Notes under the pieces: model-generated
Seen by the model: only the letters and a program-made list of their open reading frames with translations
What the model was told of the DNA's origin: nothing
Databases searched by the model: none
Made by a program: the position numbers and the translations under genes
NCBI RefSeq assembly: GCF_030409605.1
Contig: NZ_JAUFQG010000004.1
Span: 1,281,001 to 1,345,000 of the forward strand
Direction: 5' to 3'
Length of the DNA: 64,000 bases
Origin: Simiduia curdlanivorans
GTDB lineage: Bacteria > Pseudomonadota > Gammaproteobacteria > Pseudomonadales > Cellvibrionaceae
Part shown: one piece after another, positions 16,167-24,696 of the stretch
How positions within the stretch are numbered: the first letter of the stretch is position 1
Layout of the letters: every line of letters begins with the position of its first letter

Positions 16167-17723
16167 ATGATTAGCCAAGAAATACTTGCTGCTGTTAAGC
16201 AGTATACAACTAGCCTTACTAAGGATGTAAAGCTGATAGTCCAAGTTGGTAACCACAGTAAGCGCGACGAGCTTATGGCTTTTCTACGCGAGTTTACCAG
16301 TGCTTCCGAAAAGTTAAGTCTAGAGGAGCGAGATGTTCCTGCGATACTTCGTAGCCCGATTAGCTTTCAGCTCGAAGTTGATGGCGACGCTTCAGGTATT
16401 ATTTTTTCAGGCATACCCAGCGGGCACGAATTCAATTCATTTGTTTTAGCGGTGTTGCAAGCAGGGGGCACGGCTTTAAAACTGGATGAGAGCGTTAAAA
16501 CAATTGTACGCGCCGTGGCTGAGCCACTGCACTTTGAGGTGTTTGTCAGCTTAAGTTGTCATAACTGTCCAGATGTTGTGCAGCTCTTGAATCAATTTGC
16601 GCTTCTGAATCCACATATTTCTTCGGAAATGATCGATGGCGGATTATTTCCCCAACTGATTGCAGAGAGGGATATTCAAGGCGTACCAAGCGTGTACCTC
16701 AATGGCGAGCTGTTCGCAAACGGCAAGGTGGACACACCACAGCTGCTTGAAAAATTACTGCAGCGATCGCCAGATCTGGCCAATGCCAATCAGGGCGTTA
16801 AGCTGCCACGTCAAGATGTAACCATTATTGGCGGCGGCCCTTCAGGTGTGGCTGCGGCAATCTATGCGGCCCGCAAAGGTTTGGCCGTAACCTTAATAGC
16901 AGATCGCATCGGTGGGCAGGTTAAAGATACGGTTGGTATTGAAAACCTGATATCCGTGCCAAAAACAACAGGCTCCGAGCTGACCTCGGCATTGATGGCA
17001 CACATGAATGACTACGCCATCACGTTGAAAGAGCATGTCAGCGTGACAGAGGTGATGGATGATAATGCTATTAAGTCCATCAAGTTAAGTACGGGTGAAT
17101 TGATCGAGTCTAAAACATTGATTATTGCGACCGGTGCTCGGTGGCGAGAGCTTGGTGTTCCCGGCGAAAAGGAGAATGTTGGCAGCGGCGTTGCTTACTG
17201 TCCACACTGTGATGGCCCCTTCTTCAAGGGTAAGGATGTGGCTGTTATAGGTGGCGGCAACTCAGGTGTGGAGGCCGCGCTTGATCTAGCCGGCATTGTG
17301 CGCTCGGTAAAGCTATTTGAATTTTTACCGGAATTAAAAGCGGATAAAGTGTTGGTTGATAAGGCAAAGGTTGCATCCAATATTGAAATCTATATCAATG
17401 CCAAGACCACGTCGGTCGAGGCTGAGACAGGAAAAGTTTCTGCACTACATTGGCAAGATCGCGAATCAGGCGAATCGCATCGGCAGCCGCTAGATGGCAT
17501 CTTCGTCCAAATTGGGTTGGTGCCAAATAGTCAGTTCCTAGGTGATCTTGTCGAAACGACTCGTCATGGTGAAATCGTGGTGAATGAAAAATGTCAAACG
17601 TCGGTGCCGGGCATATTTGCTTGTGGCGATGTCACAACAGTTCCCTACAAACAAATAGTTATCGCTATGGGAGAGGGCTCCAAGGCTGCGTTGTCTGCGT
17701 TTGAGTATTTGTTGACTCGCTAG
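16167..17723 (+). CDS. ahpF: Alkyl hydroperoxide reductase subunit F
   Basis: A 518-residue flavoprotein that passes NAD(P)H electrons to AhpC. The N-terminal tandem thioredoxin-fold domain carries CHNC (SLSCHNCPD, about residue 130). A thioredoxin-reductase-like part follows with the FAD loop IIGGGPSGVAAAIYAARKG, redox centre YCPHCDGPFF, NADPH loop VIGGGNSGVEAALDLAG and the C-terminal FACGDVT motif. Length equals the usual AhpF. It is co-directional with ahpC, with the hairpin between suggesting AhpC is made in excess. Confidence 0.97.
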   Translation: MISQEILAAVKQYTTSLTKDVKLIVQVGNHSKRDELMAFLREFTSASEKLSLEERDVPAILRSPISFQLEVDGDASGIIFSGIPSGHEFNSFVLAVLQAGGTALKLDESVKTIVRAVAEPLHFEVFVSLSCHNCPDVVQLLNQFALLNPHISSEMIDGGLFPQLIAERDIQGVPSVYLNGELFANGKVDTPQLLEKLLQRSPDLANANQGVKLPRQDVTIIGGGPSGVAAAIYAARKGLAVTLIADRIGGQVKDTVGIENLISVPKTTGSELTSALMAHMNDYAITLKEHVSVTEVMDDNAIKSIKLSTGELIESKTLIIATGARWRELGVPGEKENVGSGVAYCPHCDGPFFKGKDVAVIGGGNSGVEAALDLAGIVRSVKLFEFLPELKADKVLVDKAKVASNIEIYINAKTTSVEAETGKVSALHWQDRESGESHRQPLDGIFVQIGLVPNSQFLGDLVETTRHGEIVVNEKCQTSVPGIFACGDVTTVPYKQIVIAMGEGSKAALSAFEYLLTR

Positions 17724-17778
17724 TTAGCTGAATGTGTTCTATATGTTTTAGTCTCAAGGAAAGGGCAGGAGAAACCTA

Positions 17779-17838
17779 ATGCATGGCGACTTTCGACGTG
17801 TTGTGTGCTTTCTATGTTGTCCTTTAGTTTTCTCTTAG
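17779..17838 (+). CDS. Possible 19-residue Cys-rich leader peptide
   Basis: An AGGAG site eight bases before ATG 17779 opens a 19-codon frame (starts MHGDFRR; contains VCFLCC; three Cys) ending TAG 17838. It sits between ahpF and katG. Only the ribosome site and location support it, and chance is possible at this length. Confidence 0.2.
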   Translation: MHGDFRRVVCFLCCPLVFS

Positions 17839-17859
17839 CATCCTTGCCCTTGAGGTTAT

Positions 17860-17904
17860 TTGTTGTAGATGTTCGAAGTTGTTGTAGATGTTTGAAATTG
17901 TTGT
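17860..17904. repeat. Tandem 19-bp repeat upstream of katG
   Basis: Two adjacent 19-base units (17860-17878 and 17879-17897) differ at only two positions (TTGTTGTAGATGTTCGAAG type); a third partial TTGTTG copy follows. The array lies 85-120 bases before the katG ATG, in the position of an activator site. Confidence 0.7.
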
Positions 17905-17981
17905 TGGTAATAAAACGTCGCTTCTGGCGACATACATGCAATGAAGGCTGCCACGCAGCATAAATAGGGATGGAGTTAATA

Positions 17982-20237
17982 ATGAAAAAACGTAATCTAC
18001 TATTAAGCACCGCAATAGCTAGTCTATTGTCGTCCGCCACTCTGACTTTCGTCAATGCCGATGAAATATCCAAGCCGAAAGGCGCCGCGGGAACGGGCAA
18101 GGTGGTTCCCGGCATGGCTCGAACCAATCAATTTTGGTGGCCAGATCAGCTAGATCTCTCCGCCTTGCGCGATCACGATCTTCGATCCAGCCCCTATGGC
18201 GACGATTTCAATTATGCAAAAGCATTTACAAAGTTGGACTTAGCTGCCGTTAAAAAAGACATCGACCAATTATTAACAACGTCCCAAGATTGGTGGCCAG
18301 CGGACTTTGGCAACTATGGCCCATTTTTTATTCGCATGTCTTGGCATAGCGCTGGCACCTACCGCACACTTGACGGGCGCGGTGGTGCCGATGGCGGTCA
18401 ACAACGTTTCGATCCACTTAATAGCTGGCCAGATAATGCGAGTTTGGATAAAGCGCGTCGGTTGTTGTGGCCGGTCAAGCAAAAATATGGACAAAGTCTT
18501 TCCTGGGCGGATTTAATGATTTTGGCCGGCAATGTGGCGTTAGAAAACATGGGTTTCGAAACCTATGGTTTTGCCGGTGGTCGCACCGATGACTGGGAGC
18601 CCGATGTAGTTTACTGGGGCCCAGAACTGGAAATGTTAGCGAGCGATCGTGAAGATAAGGACGGTGAGCTTGAGCGCCCCCTTGGCGCCACCCATATGGG
18701 TTTGATTTATGTGAACCCTGAAGGCCCTAAGGGTAAGCCAGATCCTGTTGGGTCGGCAAAAAATATTCGTGTGGCCTTCGGGCGAATGGCGATGAACGAT
18801 GAAGAAACTGTCGCGTTGATTGCCGGTGGCCACACCTTTGGAAAAATGCACGGCGCGCACAAACCTGCTGATTGTGTTGGTGCAGAGCCCGGGGCTGAGG
18901 GCCTAGAAAGCCAAGGCTTGGGTTGGAAAAATAAATGCGGTAAAGGGCATTCAGAAGATACGGTAACGAGCGGCCTTGAAGGTGCTTGGACGCAGGCGCC
19001 GACTCGGTGGACCACGCTGTATTTACAAAACCTATTGAATTTTGACTGGAAGCAAACGCGTAGCCCCGGTGGTGCGATTCAGTGGATACCCACTGACGAA
19101 TCTCTACACAACTCTGTACCGGACGCCCATGTTAAAGGTAAGTTTAACGCGCCGGTTATGACCACAGCGGATTTGGCCTTGAAGTTTGACCCTGAGTACA
19201 AAAAAATTGCCGAGCGTTTTCTGGCAAACCCGGACGACTACCAAAAGGCTTTTGCCAAAGCTTGGTATAAGTTGACGCACCGCGACATGGGGCCAAGCAC
19301 CTTGTATTTAGGGGCCGAAGTTCCGCGTGACGAATTGATCTGGCAAGATCCTATTCCCGCAACAAAGGCTAAACCGCTTGATAAAAGGTCACTTAGTAAA
19401 CTCAAGAAGGAGATTCTAAGCTCCGGCTTAACGGTACCGGAATTAGTGCGCACGGCTTGGGCATCAGCCTCGACATTCCGCGGCACAGATAAGCGAGGCG
19501 GTGCCAATGGGGCGCGCATTGCGCTAGCGCCCCAAAATGAGTGGCCGGTAAACAATCCGCAAGAGTTAACGAAAGTATTGGGCAAACTCACGGCTATTCA
19601 AACAAAGTACGGTAAAAACAAAGTATCTTTGGCTGATCTCATCGTGCTAGGTGGTGCGGCGGCTATTGAAAAAGCGGCGAGCGACGCTGGAATGAAGCTT
19701 GAGGTGCCTTTTAAGTCTGGCAGAGGTGATGCCAGTCAAGCACAAACGGATATAGCATCCTTCGCATTATTGGAACCAAAGGCGGATGCGTTCCGAAACT
19801 ATTTTGATACCAGCGGCACTTATCGTACGCCGGCCGAAATGTTGGTGGATAAGGCTGATCAATTGAACTTAACCGTGCCAGAGATGACGGCGTTGATTGG
19901 CGGTATGCGGGTCCTCAATGCGAATGCCGATGGTAGTAAAAATGGTGTTTTTACCGCGCAGCCTGGCGTTTTAACCAATGACTTTTTTGTCAATTTACTG
20001 GATATGTCAACTCAATGGCGCAAGAGTAAAGTCGATGGTCTATACGAAGGCTTCGATAGAAAAACGGGCAAAGTTAAATACTCTGCAACGCCAGTAGATC
20101 TGATATTTGGCTCGAACTCAGAGTTACGCGCCGTGGCTGAAAGCTATGCGTATGATGGTGCTCAAGAGCGGTTTGCCAAGAGCTTCATCAGTGCTTGGGT
20201 AAAAGTTATGCAAGCTGATAGGTTTGATTTGCAATAG
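17982..20237 (+). CDS. katG: Catalase-peroxidase KatG with signal peptide (probably periplasmic)
   Basis: A 751-residue bifunctional haem catalase-peroxidase. Distal residues Arg118, Trp121 and His122 (RMSWH), the Trp121-Tyr243-Met269 cross-link set (LIYVNPEGP, GRMAMN) and proximal His284 (GGHTFGKMHGA) are all present. The C-terminal half is the usual inactive duplicate. Residues 1-26 (MKKRNLLLSTAIAS...FVNA) form a Sec-type signal peptide, as in KatP-like exported forms. The start at 17982 is chosen for GGAG six bases upstream; an ATG at 17970 is in frame but has no such site. It completes a peroxide block with oxyR and ahpCF; OxyR control is likely but not shown. Confidence 0.95.
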   Translation: MKKRNLLLSTAIASLLSSATLTFVNADEISKPKGAAGTGKVVPGMARTNQFWWPDQLDLSALRDHDLRSSPYGDDFNYAKAFTKLDLAAVKKDIDQLLTTSQDWWPADFGNYGPFFIRMSWHSAGTYRTLDGRGGADGGQQRFDPLNSWPDNASLDKARRLLWPVKQKYGQSLSWADLMILAGNVALENMGFETYGFAGGRTDDWEPDVVYWGPELEMLASDREDKDGELERPLGATHMGLIYVNPEGPKGKPDPVGSAKNIRVAFGRMAMNDEETVALIAGGHTFGKMHGAHKPADCVGAEPGAEGLESQGLGWKNKCGKGHSEDTVTSGLEGAWTQAPTRWTTLYLQNLLNFDWKQTRSPGGAIQWIPTDESLHNSVPDAHVKGKFNAPVMTTADLALKFDPEYKKIAERFLANPDDYQKAFAKAWYKLTHRDMGPSTLYLGAEVPRDELIWQDPIPATKAKPLDKRSLSKLKKEILSSGLTVPELVRTAWASASTFRGTDKRGGANGARIALAPQNEWPVNNPQELTKVLGKLTAIQTKYGKNKVSLADLIVLGGAAAIEKAASDAGMKLEVPFKSGRGDASQAQTDIASFALLEPKADAFRNYFDTSGTYRTPAEMLVDKADQLNLTVPEMTALIGGMRVLNANADGSKNGVFTAQPGVLTNDFFVNLLDMSTQWRKSKVDGLYEGFDRKTGKVKYSATPVDLIFGSNSELRAVAESYAYDGAQERFAKSFISAWVKVMQADRFDLQ

Positions 20238-20283
20238 ACGGTAGATGTAGCTAGACGTAAATAGTAATTATTTTCGTGATGTT

Positions 20284-20314
20284 AAAAATGCCTCCTGTAA
20301 CGGAGGCATTTTTA
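20284..20314. terminator. Bidirectional terminator between katG and the porin gene
   Basis: A 10-bp stem AAATGCCTCC/GGAGGCATTT with flanking A-run on the left and T-run on the right, between convergent genes; it serves both. Confidence 0.88.
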
Positions 20315-20335
20315 TTGATTAGCGTTCGAGCAGCT

Positions 20336-21514
20336 TTAGAGTGAAATCTGAACTTGCAGCCAAATCTTTTGCGTGTCCGATGCGTAATCCTTAGCTTGAT
20401 AATCAGCGAACTTAAGCAAGGTGGTGACCTGCTTGTTAATTGGGTAGGCTATCACGGCGTCCCATTCTGTACCGTAATTAGCACTGCCTTCCGCCGCTTT
20501 AAAATCGTGGTAAGTCAAAGCCAATTTTAGTGGCCCCACGTTGGCGCCTGCACCTATATAGGCGTCTTCTACACCGTTTGCTGGGGTGCCAAGAAACTTA
20601 TCCGCGAAACCTTGAAATTTATGACCTGTTGCCAGTGGTGTTTGAAACCCTTTTGCACCATCGTCTGAGCCTAAGACTTCGTAACCCACTGTCCAGTTAA
20701 ATTTTTCGGCCAAGACGCCTTTAGCTTCGAGCAAATAATAGTCTGTGCTGTACTCTGCGCCGTCGCCCGCTTCGGATTGTGCCGCGTAACTTGCTATTAC
20801 GCTTGCGGGTTTAAACTTTCCTTCGTAGCGCAGACCATAGGTTTGGTTTGATGCCGCAGCGGCGTTTTCAAAATCCATATCGTAGTAGAAACCGACGACT
20901 TTCTGCGCATCGCTTAAGCTCCAGGCTGCGTTCAGTAAATGCACATCGCCATCTAGGGTCGCGTTGGCGCCTTCGGGCCCGAAGATACGATTCACCTGAG
21001 ATACATAGCTGTACTCGCCGCTAAGCGAACCACTGCCGAACTGTAATCTAGCGCCATCGTAAGTTTGTTCGTTCTGGCGCCACGCCACACCACCAACAAA
21101 GCGTTGATCGTCGAGATTAATGCGCTGGCGGCCGCCGGTGGCTGCAAAGCTACCGCTCACGTATTTTGCGTAAAATTGATTAATGTCGGTGCCGTCTGGA
21201 TCTGCGACAACCGGGTAAGTGCTATTGCCGTTGCTGGTGCTGTTAAAATTATCATCGCCTAAATGATGTACGTCATCGAATTCTAAACCCAGGCTGAACC
21301 CGCTTACGTTGCCTGAAACAAAGCTCAAGCGCGAGCGGAGGGTGTTCGCGACGGCATCTTTATCGATGCCATCTTGTTCAACACTTTCAAACCGATAGCG
21401 AAAATCGATATTGGTTTTACTTTCTTTCATGAAGGTCTCGAGCGCTGAATCTGCTAAGGCGTAGGGCGATGATGCGGCGGCTGCGATAGCCAATGACAAG
21501 TAAACTTTTTTCAT
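20336..21514 (-). CDS. Outer-membrane porin-like beta-barrel protein
   Basis: A 392-residue protein with a clear signal peptide (MKKVYLSLAIAAAASSPYALA). The mature part has alternating hydrophobic strands, many aromatic residues and Gly/Asp turns, for example LNWT-type and YDGARLQFGSGSLSGEYSYVSQ segments, and ends in an amphipathic strand (KIWLQVQISL), as in outer-membrane barrels related to the alginate-export/OprD-like porins. The last residue is Leu rather than the usual Phe. Substrate is unknown; proximity to nitrate uptake genes and to a nitrate-sensor-like protein makes anion uptake a speculation only. Confidence 0.75.
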   Translation of the reverse strand: MKKVYLSLAIAAAASSPYALADSALETFMKESKTNIDFRYRFESVEQDGIDKDAVANTLRSRLSFVSGNVSGFSLGLEFDDVHHLGDDNFNSTSNGNSTYPVVADPDGTDINQFYAKYVSGSFAATGGRQRINLDDQRFVGGVAWRQNEQTYDGARLQFGSGSLSGEYSYVSQVNRIFGPEGANATLDGDVHLLNAAWSLSDAQKVVGFYYDMDFENAAAASNQTYGLRYEGKFKPASVIASYAAQSEAGDGAEYSTDYYLLEAKGVLAEKFNWTVGYEVLGSDDGAKGFQTPLATGHKFQGFADKFLGTPANGVEDAYIGAGANVGPLKLALTYHDFKAAEGSANYGTEWDAVIAYPINKQVTTLLKFADYQAKDYASDTQKIWLQVQISL

Positions 21515-22292
21515 ATCTCACTCTCTATGGTCTTCGATAATGGTGAACGCTTACACCTTATGTGTGTCTGGTCTAGGTGTTGTTGATTTGTATCAAGCTG
21601 TGCGTGTCGCTACTCATTGGTGTTTGGCGAGTAACACTTTATGGGTATCAATATGTATGCCAAAACTAAGTCGCGCCTTTGAAGTTCCTGATCTTAAGTG
21701 GATGAAGGGTGAGCGAAAAAGACTTGTATGTTGGTTGCGCGCGAATTTAATTTCTCAGGCAAGATCGCGGGCCACACCTTAACGGTAAAGGCTTTAAGGC
21801 GGATTTAGGTGTTGCTCGACAGTCTATGTTGAGCGAAGGATTAGCTAAGTTTTTGGCGGTGTATTCGGCCTAGACCTGAGATAAATATATTTATAATTTA
21901 TTGTTTAGAGGCGGTGCCGGCGTTTGAAAGAGTCGATGAATGACTTAGGCAGAGAGCCAAAATGGTTCGATATTTTAAATTTGTGCGTCAAATTGGGTCG
22001 GTTGCGCCAGCGATGTTTCCTCGCCTGCCTCGCGCGTTGGGGCGGAAACGACAAAAGAGAGACGGTGGGCGACTTACGCTTCGCACCTTAATGGGGATTG
22101 CGTGCACTCTCGGGTGGCATGAGGTGCTCTGAAAGCGACTCTCAATCTAGTTTCAATAAATTGGAAAAGGCCGGCGCATCATGAGTTGCGCAGGTTTTAG
22201 TGGTGGCTGCCGCAAGGCCTAGGCTATTGGCCTGGTTCGTGCAGATTTGAATTCAGGGGATCAAGTCTAGCTACGCTTTGGAGTTCAACATC
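21515..22292. other. Gene-poor region between porin and sensor-like gene
   Basis: About 780 bases without a gene I can support. Near 22228-22243 lies a sigma-54-like promoter for the next gene. Frames at 21540-21782 and at 21962-22132 (56 basic residues) lack ribosome sites and family resemblance. The stretch 21960-22200 has coding-like GC, so a decayed gene is possible. Confidence 0.35.
22228..22243 (+). promoter_or_regulatory. Sigma-54-like promoter of the sensor-domain gene
   Basis: TGGCCTG-GTTC-GTGCA keeps the invariant GG and GC ten bases apart; one change in each half from TGGCAYR-N4-TTGCW. It lies 50 bases before the ATG. Confidence 0.45.
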
Positions 22293-23090
22293 ATGGGTTT
22301 ATGTCACCGGTTTGCCTTTATCAGATTTTTGCCAAGTGTGTCGGTACTTTTTTTGACTGCCATCAGTATGTTGGCTCATGCGGAGATGAGTATCGGCGAA
22401 GCGGTCAATCGCGCGGGCGAACAAAGAATGTTGTCACAGCGCATTGCGCAGAGTTATCTGTTAACAATTATTCAGCCGCAGAGCCCAAAAGGGCGAGATA
22501 GGGTGGTGCGCGGCATTGAACGCTTTGAGAGTAATCTTTCGGCCCTAGAGAATTTTACCGCCGCAAAATCCTTGGCGCCTGATCTCGATCGAGTAAAATC
22601 TCTGTGGCAGGCCTATCGTGCACTAGCCCTATCTGAGGCTAGCGATGCCAATGCAGAAAAATTATTGCTGGCGAGTGACCGTATATTGGTTGAGGCGAAT
22701 AGATACGTGGGCCTATTAGAAAAAATTTCCAAAACGGGCTTGGGCGAAGTGGTAAACATCTCTGGCCGGCAGCGCATGCTGTCGCAGCGAATTGCTAAAA
22801 ACTATTTAGCCTACTTTCAAAAGCTGGGTGGCGAGGAGCGAATACAAGCGCTGTATGAAGATTTGGCTGAGTATGAAAATGTTTTAGGCTACTTAAAAGA
22901 AAGCACCCTCACTACGCCGGATATCTTAACCAAGTTAAACCGGGTTGAAGGCCAGTTCGCCTATGCCAGCAAAGGCTTCGATGGGTTGATGCAGATAACC
23001 GGCGATAGGCTTATTTATGTGATTACCGGTACGACGGATTCTATGTTAAAGAATATGGATGATGTCACCAAAATGTATGCGGCGCTCTAG
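22293..23090 (+). CDS. Exported stand-alone protein with two PilJ/NarX-type sensor boxes
   Basis: About 265 residues. After a signal peptide (ending LAHAEM) come two copies of the type IV pili methyl-accepting transducer N-terminal domain: AGEQRMLSQRIAQSYL near the N-terminus and ISGRQRMLSQRIAKNYL in the middle. These resemble the P-box helix that binds nitrate in NarX/NarQ. There is no transmembrane helix after the signal and no kinase, HAMP or methyl-accepting output, so it is likely a soluble periplasmic sensor or binder. ATG 22293 is chosen for GGAG nine bases upstream; a TTG at 22278 is also in frame. Nitrate binding is inferred. Confidence 0.8.
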   Translation: MGLCHRFAFIRFLPSVSVLFLTAISMLAHAEMSIGEAVNRAGEQRMLSQRIAQSYLLTIIQPQSPKGRDRVVRGIERFESNLSALENFTAAKSLAPDLDRVKSLWQAYRALALSEASDANAEKLLLASDRILVEANRYVGLLEKISKTGLGEVVNISGRQRMLSQRIAKNYLAYFQKLGGEERIQALYEDLAEYENVLGYLKESTLTTPDILTKLNRVEGQFAYASKGFDGLMQITGDRLIYVITGTTDSMLKNMDDVTKMYAAL

Positions 23091-23102
23091 ACCGTAAAAT
23101 TA

Positions 23103-23423
23103 CTAAGTTGCCGTGTAATGTATGGCTAACCAGAGCGTAGTGGCATCTTTTTTGGTCCAGGCTACGCGATGCTGTTGGTGGGCGGGAATATTGAGGTAGT
23201 CTCCCGGCTTGAGCGCGATGGCCTGTTCGCCTTTGAATTCAATGCCGGCTTCGCCTTGTATTAGCATTATCCACTCGGCTTGTTCTTGATCGTACCAATG
23301 ATCCGCCGGAGAGCTTTGACCGTTGCTAATAATGCGCTCTATTTTGAGGTTCGGCTGCGCCAAGAGAGTTTGAAATATTTCCTCATGCTTGGCATTGGGT
23401 AGCTCTGTGAAAAAATTTTTCAT
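23103..23423 (-). CDS. Small cupin-domain protein
   Basis: A single-domain cupin of 106 residues. Cupin motif 1 is recognisable around DHWYDQEQAEWIMLIQGEAGIEF and motif 2 around LKPGDYLNIPAHQQHRVAW. Metal-binding His residues are partly present. Start MKNFFTELP at 23423 agrees with the N-terminus typical of this cupin family; an in-frame ATG at 23465 would add 14 low-complexity residues. Convergent with the preceding gene, 12 bases apart. Substrate unknown. Confidence 0.8.
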   Translation of the reverse strand: MKNFFTELPNAKHEEIFQTLLAQPNLKIERIISNGQSSPADHWYDQEQAEWIMLIQGEAGIEFKGEQAIALKPGDYLNIPAHQQHRVAWTKKDATTLWLAIHYTAT

Positions 23424-23515
23424 GAATTTGGGATTCGAGGTGGAAGGGCTGGGCGTCGTAAGCATGGGCGACGAGTGGCCTCAATTTCATTGGCCACTCG
23501 TGCGTCGTTCTATCG

Positions 23516-24694
23516 TTAACGAAAGGCGAGCAATACCGGCATACGGGCTGCGCGCCAGGCGGGAAATACGCCGCTGACGAAGCCGATGATTAACGCCATC
23601 TGGATGCCTTGTTGAATCAGATCGCCGGTCATCCGGAAGCTGAACACCACTTGGGTAAAGCTGCCCCCCAAGGTCGAGGCATTGAGGCCGTCGAACAATA
23701 AGAATGCACACAGGGCGCCCACTAAACCGCCGATGGCGGCAAGCACCATGGACTCTACTAGCGTACCCAAAAAGGCTGAGGTGGTGCTAAAGCCGAGCGT
23801 TCTTAATGTGGCAATTTCCTTTGACCTATCCGCAACAGAGGTGTACATGGTGTTGAGCGCGCCTGATAAGGCTCCTAGCGCCATGACCGCGCTGATAACC
23901 TTTCCGAAAATGGCCATATAACTTAGGTTTTTACTTTGGCTGGAGAAGTAATCCTTTTCTGTTTGCACATCGACATTTAGGCGCGCATCATTTTCCGCAA
24001 AGGCTTTAATAGCCTCTAGCTGGGATGCATCTGTGAGCCGTGCGCGCACTGTTTGCACCGAGCTGCCACGGTTGTAAACATTCTGGATAACACTGAGATC
24101 GGCCCAGAGTTCACTTTCGAAAACATTGCCGCCCGTGGTGAATTCACCCACCACTGTCCAATCGGAATTGCCAATCCTTAGACTGCTGCCTAAATCGAAG
24201 CCCTCAAATTGTTGGATAACACCGCGCCCGACCACAAGTTCATTGGTGCCAGGTGTAAATAGGCGGCCAGCACTGATGTTAAAATTATTGCGCAATGGCA
24301 CGCCGGAAAGTTCCAACCCGCGCAGCGGCAAGTTAGCCTCGGTGCCGGTGGATTTTTTTATGCCATCGACGATGACATAGAGCTCGGCAGAAACCTGCGC
24401 GCCCTTGTCATCTTTAACAATACCCGGTGCCGTGCGAATTAAATTCACTTGATCACGGTCCAAACCACTATTGAGCTCAGCGGCAGAACCTTTGCGTAGA
24501 AACAGTGCGACATCGTCTGAGCCGGCACCTTGTAGGGTTGTTTCAAAGCCTTTATCCATGGCGAGAAAGGCCAGTAAAATTGCCACCACAACCGCATTGG
24601 CTAATATCATGGCCAGCGACATCCACAGGCGCCGCGGCAGGCTGCGTATGTTCATGACGATCACGGCGTTCGTTTGTGAAATCACGGAAAACAT
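23516..24694 (-). CDS. MacB/FtsX-type ABC transporter permease (second of pair)
   Basis: A 392-residue permease with the MacB-FtsX plan: one N-terminal helix (about 24-46), a periplasmic domain (about 50-270) and three C-terminal helices, the first containing AVMALGALSGALNTMYTSVADRSKEIATLRTLGFS. Ends with the WRAARMPVLLAFR tail. Last gene of a four-gene exporter operon (adaptor, ATPase, permease, permease). ATG 24694 follows AGGGG and begins two bases after the upstream stop, so translation is probably coupled. Substrate unknown; lipid, peptide or drug export are all known for relatives. Confidence 0.88.
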   Translation of the reverse strand: MFSVISQTNAVIVMNIRSLPRRLWMSLAMILANAVVVAILLAFLAMDKGFETTLQGAGSDDVALFLRKGSAAELNSGLDRDQVNLIRTAPGIVKDDKGAQVSAELYVIVDGIKKSTGTEANLPLRGLELSGVPLRNNFNISAGRLFTPGTNELVVGRGVIQQFEGFDLGSSLRIGNSDWTVVGEFTTGGNVFESELWADLSVIQNVYNRGSSVQTVRARLTDASQLEAIKAFAENDARLNVDVQTEKDYFSSQSKNLSYMAIFGKVISAVMALGALSGALNTMYTSVADRSKEIATLRTLGFSTTSAFLGTLVESMVLAAIGGLVGALCAFLLFDGLNASTLGGSFTQVVFSFRMTGDLIQQGIQMALIIGFVSGVFPAWRAARMPVLLAFR

Positions 24695-24696
24695 AA

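Noticed and set aside
21651..21662. Sigma-54-like element upstream of the porin (leftward)
   Set aside because: The -24 half is good but the -12 half reads TTGAT and lacks the essential GC.
21962..22132. 56-codon basic open frame
   Set aside because: Only a weak AGAG site precedes it, composition is odd and no family is recognised.
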